The notes under the pieces: model-generated | What the model was told of the DNA's origin: nothing | Database searches by the model: none | The model's input: the letters and a program-made list of their open reading frames with translations, nothing else | Origin: Thermococcus sp. | GTDB taxonomy: Archaea; Methanobacteriota_B; Thermococci; Thermococcales; Thermococcaceae | Assembly: GCA_026987155.1 (NCBI GenBank) | Contig: JALSNG010000031.1 | Location: 1 to 16,487, forward strand | Direction: 5' to 3' | DNA length: 16,487 bases | Shown here: piece by piece, positions 7,764 through 13,599 of the stretch | Numbering within the stretch: the first letter of the stretch is position 1 | How the letters are laid out: every line of letters begins with the position of its first letter | Program-made: the position numbers and the translations under genes

Positions 7764-7917
7764 TCCCCCACTCAAATTCTGTCCGAGCCGTTTTGAACTT
7801 TCCCACAACCCCAAGATCCCCTGGGTTTGTAATCATCCGGGAGAGTTCTTGTCCACCCGACCTTTTTAGATTGAGTCAGTTTTAACGAGAGAACAAAAGA
7901 GAGGTTAAAGGTATTGA
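7764..7917 (-). promoter_or_regulatory. Intergenic region with possible promoter and terminator
   Basis: The 154 bases between the HEAT-repeat gene and the methylase gene hold no convincing gene. On the minus strand CGTTAAAACTG (7878-7888) is a possible TATA box; the mRNA would start near 7858-7860. A 6-bp inverted repeat, TTTAAC (7881-7886) and GTTAAA (7904-7909), flanks a pyrimidine-rich loop on the minus strand and could end the HEAT transcript. Both readings are tentative, and no tRNA or C/D-box motif was seen. Confidence 0.35.
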
Positions 7918-8904
7918 CTAAACTCCCCTGCTTCCCAGGGATTCAATATCAACTACGCTGTCGGCGAATAATGGGGCCTCATCAACGGCCACCAGGACGG
8001 AGGGATCTCCGAGAAGGGATGCCATTAGAACCGCGTCATCTTTTCTGCCACTTCTCGTAATGTGGGTCAATGCTTTCTCGAGCTCCCAGGGATTCTTGCG
8101 GTAGTGCTCTTTGAGAGTTGAAACAACGATGCCGAGAAGCACTCTTGCCTCATGACGAATAGCCACATCTGAGCCCCTTTTGGACAGTGTTCGGAGGCAC
8201 TGCACTATTCCGAGGAGAACCGTGTCAACGGGATACACAGGGGGAACCTTGAGTAACTCCCTTACCGTGGCCATGGCCAATTCGACCGTTGTGGGATCCC
8301 CTTCCTTCAGGGCCATCTTTAACGCCCTAAGGTACTCCTCACTTACGCTATCGAGGGGATCACCCTCCTTGGCTATCACGTAGGCACTCATTGCCAATAC
8401 CCTGGGGTTGTTCGAGTTGAGGTGTCTCCTCGCCAGGGAGCCCACCTCGTGAGGCATCACGGCTACCGAGATTCCTTTCAGAAGTTCCACCGCCTCGTTC
8501 CAGGCCATCCCGTTGCATCTCGCTGCAATGGAAAAGAGGGGATGCATGAGCCGCTCAAACTGGGCAAGGCTTATGTGGGAACCTTTCAGGAGGAGCCTCA
8601 ACACGGGGAGCGTCCTAACGAAGACCCGTTCGTCGTTCGATTCAAGAAGCTCAACGAGCGGTCCAAAGAAAAGCTCAAGTAGACGGGCTTTTCCAGAATT
8701 TGAGTCTCTGAGTATTCTGCTCAGAACCGATAGGGACCTGAGCCTAACGCGTGGATTTCTATCCCCGAGTAGGCGAGCCAGCGCCCTGAGCCCCTCTTCC
8801 GTTTTAGCGAATTCCACCGCATCGTTGAGGTCCCATGAGAGAACTAATTCCCTCATCCTGTAGAGGGCTCCTGTGATTTTAGTCACCCCTGTAAGTGGGG
8901 TCAC
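7918..8904 (-). CDS. HEAT-repeat protein
   Basis: The protein has up to 328 residues and is wholly alpha-helical in appearance. It shows repeated paired-helix units typical of HEAT/armadillo repeats: 'ALARLLGDRNPRVRLRSLSVLSRIL' near 41-65, 'LVELLESNDERVFVRTLPVLRLLL' near 83-106, 'LARRHLNSNNPRVLAMSAYVIA' near 157-178, and a last unit with 'AVLMASLLGDPSVLVAV'. Such proteins are scaffolds; the partner is not visible, and I see no catalytic motif or membrane segment. The start is uncertain: GTG 8904 is the longest form, GTG 8886 and ATG 8856 are in phase, and a TATA-like element at 8910-8917 would place the mRNA start near 8887, favouring a shorter form. It lies eight bases after the METTL5-like gene, so it may be both co-transcribed and separately transcribed. 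Confidence 0.8.
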   Translation of the reverse strand: MTPLTGVTKITGALYRMRELVLSWDLNDAVEFAKTEEGLRALARLLGDRNPRVRLRSLSVLSRILRDSNSGKARLLELFFGPLVELLESNDERVFVRTLPVLRLLLKGSHISLAQFERLMHPLFSIAARCNGMAWNEAVELLKGISVAVMPHEVGSLARRHLNSNNPRVLAMSAYVIAKEGDPLDSVSEEYLRALKMALKEGDPTTVELAMATVRELLKVPPVYPVDTVLLGIVQCLRTLSKRGSDVAIRHEARVLLGIVVSTLKEHYRKNPWELEKALTHITRSGRKDDAVLMASLLGDPSVLVAVDEAPLFADSVVDIESLGSRGV

Positions 8905-8917
8905 CCCAATGTTTAAA
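8885..8917 (-). promoter_or_regulatory. TATA-like box plus small inverted repeat at the HEAT gene start
   Basis: On the minus strand ATTTAAAC (8917-8910) overlaps the stop codon of the upstream methylase gene. Just downstream, GGGGTGAC occurs twice (8907-8900 and 8889-8882), and ACCCC-N7-GGGGT (8901-8885) forms an inverted repeat. This may be an internal promoter with an operator, or an RNA hairpin at the start codon. Confidence 0.4.
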
Positions 8918-9539
8918 TACCTTTCGAAAAACTCCTCTCCAACCGGTATAACCGGGTTTTAATCCTTTTCAGAGGTTTTTTATGAAAGAAGAATTGGGCG
9001 GGAATCTCAAAATTCGTCGTTACTCTATGCGTTACTTGAAAGCCAAATTCCTTAGAAAATGTTTCAATAAACGCCATAACTTCGGGTTTATCGAGATGGA
9101 TGGAGTAAACAACGTCGCTTATCTCAAAGGCTTTCATTAAAAACGGCCTGTCGGCGTGTTTCCTCTGACTTCCAAAGGGCGGGTTCATAAGGACGGTATC
9201 AACCCTTCTATTAAAGCTGGAGACGTCGGCGTGAACTACCTCAACACAGTTCCTTGTTCCAGCGTTCTCAACGTTCCGGCGGAGGATCTCGACGGCCTCA
9301 CCATCAATCTCAACGGCATAGACTTTCCTCGCACCTAAGAGGCATGCCCCCACAGTTAAAACTCCGGTTCCAGCTCCGAGATCGGCAACGGCTTTTCCCT
9401 CGATGTCCCCCAATGAATACGCCATCCACAGGAGTTCAGCGGCCACATCCCCGGGAGTTCTGTACTGTTCAAGCTCTGGTTTAGGGTTTTTGAAGCCTTC
9501 TAAGCGCGAAAGGAAGATGGAAAGGTGCTTCTTCTTCAC
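8913..9539 (-). CDS. METTL5-like N6-adenine-specific RNA methyltransferase
   Basis: The protein has 208 residues and is a class I SAM-dependent methylase. It shows 'EQYRTP' (24-29, the conserved QY-TP motif of this family), SAM motif I 'VADLGAGTGVL' (51-61), an acidic 'VYAVEID' (73-79), and the N6-amino-methylase motif 'NPPFG' (119-123), followed by 'RKHADRPFL'. The C-terminal 'IPAQFFFHKK' is also typical. Eukaryotic METTL5 makes m6A1832 in 18S rRNA, and the archaeal homologue is expected to act on the matching 16S rRNA site; this is family knowledge plus inference. The GTG start overlaps the Dph2 stop in a four-base GTGA, so the two genes are translationally coupled. Confidence 0.9.
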   Translation of the reverse strand: MKKKHLSIFLSRLEGFKNPKPELEQYRTPGDVAAELLWMAYSLGDIEGKAVADLGAGTGVLTVGACLLGARKVYAVEIDGEAVEILRRNVENAGTRNCVEVVHADVSSFNRRVDTVLMNPPFGSQRKHADRPFLMKAFEISDVVYSIHLDKPEVMAFIETFSKEFGFQVTHRVTTNFEIPAQFFFHKKPLKRIKTRLYRLERSFSKGI

Positions 9540-10570
9540 CTTCCACCACCGTGAAGTGCAATGCCGAGGGGTTCGTCTTTATCGCGCTCAACCCCAACTA
9601 TCTCATCGAAGGCGTAGTCACCACGCAAACCGAGGAGTATCTCCAGCTCGGTAGGCGTCAGCACCGGCTTCCTCCAGTTCTCGTAATCATCCATCGGAAC
9701 GCGCGGGCAGGCAACGACGACGTAGGCATCGAAGTCGAAACCTTCCAAAGCAGGGTAGCTGATGTGGTTCATGGCTATTAGCCTGGCGTATTTTCCGTGC
9801 TCGCGGAGGAGCTTTACCACGCGCTTCGCCTCAGCCAGGCGGAGCTGGCCTTTCTTGGTGCTGATCACAACGCCGAAGCTTTGGGCGTCCATCGCCTTCG
9901 CTATCTGCGCCCAGCGTTTTCTTATCAGCCTTTCAGCTTCTCCATCCATCCAGATGGCATCTCCGGAGTAGGGATTGACCGCGAGGGTAGGCTTACCTGT
10001 CGCCAGGGCGAGGCCGATGGGGTGGAAGTAGCCTGCCCCTACGAAGAGAACACCCTCGGCTTTGACCTTGGCACTTGAGAAGTTGCAGCCGAGAACCTGG
10101 CCCGGCCAGCTGACACGGGAGTCCCCTTTCCCGATGATAACCTCAAAGCCATGTTTTTCCAGAAACTCCCTCGCCCCCTTAAGCCTGTGAATGTGCTGGG
10201 CTGTTGTCACGAGGGCTATTCTTCTCCCGAGCTTTCTTATCTTATCGATGTTTTTTTCAAGAGCGGGAACAACCTCGACCTTGGCGAACGCCGGAACGAA
10301 TATAGTGGGAACCTCCAGATGAAGGGTCATGTAGCTGTGACCGAGATGAATGAGCGCATCGCAGCCAAGGGCTTTGGCTTCCCTGTCAGCCGGGTCGCAG
10401 GCACCGTAATTGATGTCGCCGCTGATTATAACTTCGATTCCATTCCCCTCAAGGAAATCGGCCAGGTTTTGGGCTTCCCCTTTCAGCCCCTCCGGCGTCT
10501 GGATGAGCACCCGTTCAGCGTTGAGCTCTCGCAGGGTTTCCAGTACCTCACGGTTCGAAACTTCGTGCAT
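9536..10570 (-). CDS. dph2: 2-(3-amino-3-carboxypropyl)histidine synthase Dph2 (diphthamide synthesis)
   Basis: The protein has 344 residues. It is the archaeal homodimeric radical-SAM-type enzyme that transfers the 3-amino-3-carboxypropyl group of SAM to a histidine of elongation factor 2, the first step of diphthamide formation. The three cysteines that hold the [4Fe-4S] cluster are visible in their usual contexts, one per domain: Cys58 ('NYGACDPAD'), Cys162 ('VLGCNFSSA') and Cys288 ('VVACPRVPMDD'). Other family marks are 'IQTPEGLK' (23-30) and 'HLGHS' near 75-79. Length matches the Pyrococcus enzyme (about 340). ATG 10570 is preferred to the in-phase GTG at 10579 because GGTGA (10580-10576) is then well spaced. 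It is first of the operon Dph2, METTL5-like, HEAT-repeat. Confidence 0.97.
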   Translation of the reverse strand: MHEVSNREVLETLRELNAERVLIQTPEGLKGEAQNLADFLEGNGIEVIISGDINYGACDPADREAKALGCDALIHLGHSYMTLHLEVPTIFVPAFAKVEVVPALEKNIDKIRKLGRRIALVTTAQHIHRLKGAREFLEKHGFEVIIGKGDSRVSWPGQVLGCNFSSAKVKAEGVLFVGAGYFHPIGLALATGKPTLAVNPYSGDAIWMDGEAERLIRKRWAQIAKAMDAQSFGVVISTKKGQLRLAEAKRVVKLLREHGKYARLIAMNHISYPALEGFDFDAYVVVACPRVPMDDYENWRKPVLTPTELEILLGLRGDYAFDEIVGVERDKDEPLGIALHGGGR

Positions 10571-10736
10571 TGAACTCACCGACGGCGTTTAGATGAAACC
10601 CTTTAAATGTCAATCGATTCACAGAAGTGTACAGTGTTTTTGTGAACATTAAAATACATCAAGTATCATAAACGTTTAGTCAAAACCTTTATTAAACATT
10701 ACTGCACTAAATTTCCCGATACCGGAGGTGCTTCAA
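10571..10736. promoter_or_regulatory. Divergent promoter region between dph2 and the secreted hydrolase
   Basis: For dph2 (minus strand), CATTTAAAGG at 10600-10609 is a TATA box; the expected start site is near 10580. For the plus-strand gene, TTTATTAAAC near 10688-10697 is a TATA box with a start site near 10717 and GGAGGTG (10724-10730) as ribosome binding site. The 75 AT-rich bases between hold only weak symmetries (AAACGTTT near 10673, ATAC-N5-GTAT near 10653). No RNA gene was recognised. Confidence 0.55.
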
Positions 10737-11318
10737 ATGAAGAAAGTGGCTGCAATCCTGGGGCTTCTCTTCTTGGCCGCCATGCTCAACCCGGTGGCTG
10801 CCTCAAGCAGTAAAGGCGGCGGGAACTACTGGCACCCGTATCCGACCAATGTAATACCTGGGGACATCGTCATAGGCCACAACCCCAGCAGCGACAAGTA
10901 CATCCCCGGTTACTGGACACACACCGGAATCATTGCCTACTATGATAGCTATTACGGGGAATGGGTGGTCATAGAGGCATGGGAGTCCGGAATAAGAATG
11001 GTTCTGCTCTCTGACTTTCTAAAGAGATACGATACAGTTGCAGTTCTTCGCGTTGCCACCAGCGACTACGTGAGGCAGAACGCGGTTTACTTCGCTTACC
11101 AGCAGCTGGGCAAGCCCTATGACTGGGGCTGGTGGACAAAGCAGATTTACGGCGACAGCTACTACTGCTCCGAGCTCGTTTGGGCGGCCTACATGGCCGC
11201 AGGCGGACCGGACATAGACGCTAACCCAGGCTGGACCTGGAAGTACCTGAACGGCGTCGCGCCGCAGGAGGTCTACGACGACGATGACACCTATGTGGTA
11301 TACTACCACTCGGCCTGA
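10737..11318 (+). CDS. Secreted YiiX-like permuted papain-fold cysteine hydrolase
   Basis: The protein has 193 residues. The N-terminal signal peptide is two lysines, a hydrophobic stretch to about residue 20, and a likely cut after Ala21-Ala22. The mature part has the circularly permuted NlpC/P60 order of the YiiX/YaeF group: 'PGDIVIGHN' (41-49), then 'WTHTGIIAYYD' with catalytic-type His62, a 'VIEAW' strand with Glu80, and last 'GDSYYCSELVWAAY' with catalytic-type Cys144 preceding Glu146. In ordinary NlpC/P60 proteins Cys comes before His. Bacterial relatives are amidases or peptidases with varied lipid or peptide substrates. Thermococcales lack peptidoglycan, so the substrate is unknown and is probably outside the cell. 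The start is ATG 10737 after GGAGGTG. It is a single-gene unit: own TATA box, and a T-rich tract after the stop. Confidence 0.82.
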   Translation: MKKVAAILGLLFLAAMLNPVAASSSKGGGNYWHPYPTNVIPGDIVIGHNPSSDKYIPGYWTHTGIIAYYDSYYGEWVVIEAWESGIRMVLLSDFLKRYDTVAVLRVATSDYVRQNAVYFAYQQLGKPYDWGWWTKQIYGDSYYCSELVWAAYMAAGGPDIDANPGWTWKYLNGVAPQEVYDDDDTYVVYYHSA

Positions 11319-11319
11319 G

Positions 11320-11334
11320 TTCTTTCTCCTTTTA
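11320..11334 (+). terminator. Pyrimidine-rich terminator-like tract
   Basis: TTCTTTCTCCTTTTA starts two bases after the hydrolase stop codon and is followed by the TATA box of the next gene. It is consistent with oligo-T termination; no hairpin is visible. Confidence 0.4.
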
Positions 11335-11353
11335 TAACCTCATCAACAAAAGC

Positions 11354-11363
11354 CTTTTATATC
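11354..11363 (+). promoter_or_regulatory. Promoter of the ybjQ-like to SdpI-like operon
   Basis: CTTTTATATC is a strong TATA box; the start site should fall near 11385. That leaves a leader of about 26 bases with GGTGAT (11401-11406) before the ATG at 11411. No other convincing TATA box is seen before 14326, so all five genes probably share this promoter. Confidence 0.6.
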
Positions 11364-11388
11364 CCAAAACCCAACAATACCTCGAAGT

Positions 11389-11400
11389 CCGATGCATCGG
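11389..11400. repeat. Perfect 12-bp palindrome in the operon leader
   Basis: CCGATGCATCGG is fully self-complementary and sits between the predicted transcription start (about 11385) and the ribosome binding site at 11401-11406. It is a candidate operator for the operon's PadR protein, or an RNA hairpin at the 5' end of the message. Confidence 0.55.
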
Positions 11401-11410
11401 GGTGATAAGT

Positions 11411-11743
11411 ATGGGGTTTTTGATAACGACCACAGAGAAAATTCCAGGATACAGGGTGGTCGAGGTGAAGGGGCTCGCCAGGGGCGGTATCGTCAGGGCA
11501 ACCCACGTCGGAAGGGACATAATGGCATTCTTCAAGAACCTGAAGGGGGGTGAAGTACAGGAGTACACCCAGATGCTGGCAGAGGCCAGGGAGGAGGCGC
11601 TGAGGAGGATGAGACTCCACGCCGAGGACATGGGGGCCAACGCCGTTATAGGAGTCCGCTTCATGACCTCAGCGGTTGCCTCGGGCATGGCGGAAATTTA
11701 TGCCTACGGCACCGCTGTCGTCGTTGAAAAGCTGGAGGAGTGA
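11411..11743 (+). CDS. YbjQ/UPF0145 family protein
   Basis: The protein has 110 residues. Its pattern is that of the YbjQ family: an N-terminal 'TTTEKIPGYRVVEVKGLARGG', a helix with 'EEALRRMRLHAEDMGANAVIGVRF' (about 59-82), and a final strand 'AEIYAYGTAVVVEK'. These small cytoplasmic proteins form pentameric rings; their biochemical role is not established. The start is ATG 11411 because GGTGAT lies directly upstream and overlaps the in-phase GTG at 11402. It is first of the five-gene operon, with a two-base gap to the protease gene. Its place beside membrane and regulatory genes gives no specific function. Confidence 0.85.
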   Translation: MGFLITTTEKIPGYRVVEVKGLARGGIVRATHVGRDIMAFFKNLKGGEVQEYTQMLAEAREEALRRMRLHAEDMGANAVIGVRFMTSAVASGMAEIYAYGTAVVVEKLEE

Positions 11744-11745
11744 GC

Positions 11746-12450
11746 ATGTACCTCCTTCCCTTCCCCATAATAGGCGGTCTCTTAGCGTGGGCAACGCTGT
11801 ACTTTATAGGCTTTGAAAAGCAGAGGTGGGGCGAGTTTCTCTTAGGCTTGGCGGCCTTCTTCATTGCGATGATAATCCAGAATCCCGTCCAGCAGCTCCC
11901 GCTCCTCGGGATGGGGATAAAGTCCAACGCCGACGTCATAGCCAGGGGGACGGCTTTCACCATAGGTGTCTCGATATGGTTCGGACTCATCGCCGGCATA
12001 GTTCAGGAGGGGGCAAAGTACCTCCTCGTGAAGGGGAAGAGCCCCAACACCGGCCTGTTCATGGGGCTGGGCTTCGGAATAACGGAGGTCTTCGTCATAG
12101 CCGGGGCGGCCCTCGCCGGAGCTATGGCGACCGGAAAACCGCTCGACGTACCGTTAAGCACGGCGCTCCTCTCGATGGTGGAGCGCTACTTCGTGGTGCT
12201 CTTCCACGTAGGGACCGGGATATACCTGGCCTATGCTTACAGGGAAGGCTTTGGAAAGAGTGGTCTCCTTGTGATGATAGGTATTCACGCGGTTATCGAT
12301 TCCCTGGCAGCTTATTCCCAGCTCACGAAAAGCGAACCGACCATGTACGCGGTAGAATTCATAACCGCCCTCGCCGCACTGGGGCTGATCTATTATACAG
12401 TTCCAAAGGCAAAGGTCGAGATGCCGAAGGAAGAGGAAGCCCTGTGGTGA
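11746..12450 (+). CDS. YhfC/PrsW-like intramembrane protease
   Basis: The protein has 234 residues, polytopic, with about seven hydrophobic segments. Its motif set matches YhfC/PrsW-type glutamic intramembrane proteases: 'AGIVQEGAKYLLVKG' (83-97, with Glu88 and Lys91), 'GLGFGITEVFVI' (107-118, Glu114), 'VERYFVVLFHVGTGIYLAY' (145-163, His154) and 'HAVIDSLAAY' (181-190, His181 and Asp185). The usual first Glu of the EExx(R/K) motif is Gln87 here, which could weaken catalysis or simply be lineage variation. Relatives cleave membrane-bound substrates such as anti-sigma factors, or are linked to bacteriocin immunity. The start is ATG 11746, with GGAGGAG at 11734-11740. It is coupled to the YbjQ-like gene before it and the PadR gene four bases after it. 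Confidence 0.78.
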   Translation: MYLLPFPIIGGLLAWATLYFIGFEKQRWGEFLLGLAAFFIAMIIQNPVQQLPLLGMGIKSNADVIARGTAFTIGVSIWFGLIAGIVQEGAKYLLVKGKSPNTGLFMGLGFGITEVFVIAGAALAGAMATGKPLDVPLSTALLSMVERYFVVLFHVGTGIYLAYAYREGFGKSGLLVMIGIHAVIDSLAAYSQLTKSEPTMYAVEFITALAALGLIYYTVPKAKVEMPKEEEALW

Positions 12451-12454
12451 GTCC

Positions 12455-12808
12455 ATGTTCGACAGAAGGGAGAAAGCCCTCAGGAAGCTGAGAAAGGACC
12501 TCCGCTCCGGGCTCTACTCTTACTTAGTTCTTTCCCTCCTTGAGAAAGAAGAACTCCATGGCTACGCGATACGGAAGAGGCTGGAAAAGCTCAGCGACGG
12601 CAGGCTCGTCCCGAGCGAGGGAGCCTTATACGACATCCTCAAGAGCCTGAAGAAAACCGGGCTGGTGGGGGACACATGGGCCGAAGTTGGCGGAAGGCCA
12701 AGGAAATACTACTCCCTTACCAAACTGGGGAGAGAAGTTTTGGAAGAGCTCAAGGGTGAAATAATGACCATAGAACTCGTGCTGGAAAGATTGGAGGGAG
12801 AAAAATGA
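12455..12808 (+). CDS. PadR family transcriptional repressor
   Basis: The protein has 117 residues. It is a winged-helix DNA-binding protein with the PadR signature 'LHGYAIRKRLEKLSDGRL' (about 34-51), the recognition helix region 'PSEGALYDILKSLKKTGLV', and the wing 'GGRPRKYYSLTKLG' (about 81-94), followed by the C-terminal dimerisation helix. PadR proteins normally repress nearby genes and respond to small molecules or envelope stress. Here it is in the middle of the operon: GGTGA (12446-12450) overlaps the stop of the protease gene, and the PadR stop overlaps the next start as ATGA. Autoregulation at the leader palindrome (11389-11400) is a reasonable guess but not shown. Confidence 0.93.
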   Translation: MFDRREKALRKLRKDLRSGLYSYLVLSLLEKEELHGYAIRKRLEKLSDGRLVPSEGALYDILKSLKKTGLVGDTWAEVGGRPRKYYSLTKLGREVLEELKGEIMTIELVLERLEGEK

Positions 12809-13599
12809 CCTGGAAGGAGTTTGAAGTTGCACTCTCGCTGTTTCTGCTCTTCTCCTCACTGCTCGTTTTAGCATTTAGAGGAAGAAGAAACCCGCTTATA
12901 GGATTCCGAGTCGGCTACACCTACCACTCGGAGAGGGTCTGGAGGAAAGTGAACACCTTTTCGGGGTTAGCTATGCTCGCTATCTCACTGCTTCTCTTGG
13001 GGATTGCACTTCACGGCGTCCCCATAAACGTTTTCGTCTTGATGGCGGTGGCCCTGCTCCTCGGGATAGTCTTTGCCGGACTCATTATGGCGAAGCGCGA
13101 GTACGAGCTTGAGGAGCTCTCCACCGAGGCTCCAGAAAAGCCCAAGGGGAAAATTCTCAGGACCGATATAAAGCCCTACCTGCTCCTTCAACTGGGTTTC
13201 ATGGCCTTTTACCTCCTCCTTGTGGCCCTTTTCTGGGACAAGCTACCGGAAAGGGTAGCAACCCACTTCACAACGGGCGGTCCGGACAGCTATGGAAGTA
13301 AATTCTGGGGAGTCCTCGGCGTTCCGGTCTTGGCCTGGCTCCTGCCCTTCCTTTTAACGATTCCTGCAAAGGACCCGGGATTCTTCGCCAAAGCCAATTT
13401 TTACCCAAAGAGCCTTAGGGGCTGGTGTGCCTTTACGACCCTCCTGAGCCTCGGCCTGGTTTTGGTCTTCACGTCGGCACTCTTCTACAACGCTGGAATG
13501 GCTTCAGTGAAGGCGATAAACTACTCCGCATACACTACCCTCGGAATGGTGGCGGTTGGAATCTACTTCCTCCTGAGGGATGCCTATGGAGGGAGTTGA
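12805..13599 (+). CDS. SdpI/DUF1648-like membrane protein (domains in reversed order)
   Basis: The protein has 264 residues with about seven transmembrane segments. An SdpI-type motif 'IGFRVGYTYHSERVWRKVN' (32-50) lies between the first two helices. A DUF1648-type motif 'LPERVATHFTTGGPDSYGSK' (147-166) lies in the second half. In Bacillus SdpI, as I recall it, DUF1648 is N-terminal and the SdpI motif C-terminal; here the order is reversed. A cytoplasmic charged loop 'AKREYELEELSTEAPEKP' (96-113) joins the halves. Bacillus SdpI is an immunity protein and receptor for the SdpC toxin and sequesters the repressor SdpR; a related signalling role here, with the PadR gene it overlaps by four bases, is inference. 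Confidence 0.78.
   Translation: MTWKEFEVALSLFLLFSSLLVLAFRGRRNPLIGFRVGYTYHSERVWRKVNTFSGLAMLAISLLLLGIALHGVPINVFVLMAVALLLGIVFAGLIMAKREYELEELSTEAPEKPKGKILRTDIKPYLLLQLGFMAFYLLLVALFWDKLPERVATHFTTGGPDSYGSKFWGVLGVPVLAWLLPFLLTIPAKDPGFFAKANFYPKSLRGWCAFTTLLSLGLVLVFTSALFYNAGMASVKAINYSAYTTLGMVAVGIYFLLRDAYGGS

Noticed and set aside
7764..7917. Possible small gene or RNA in the gap upstream of the methylase
   Set aside because: No start codon with a ribosome binding site leads to a sensible protein, and no tRNA or C/D box motif is present. It reads as leader plus promoter.
10610..10700. Possible small RNA (C/D box or similar) in the dph2-hydrolase gap
   Set aside because: No paired C and D box motifs or tRNA-like folds are visible. 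The AT-rich stretch is explained by two divergent promoters.
11826..12491. Plus-strand open frame of 221 codons in another frame of the protease gene
   Set aside because: Its translation is low-complexity Arg/Gly/Pro-rich sequence and it overlaps a gene with clear transmembrane and protease motifs.
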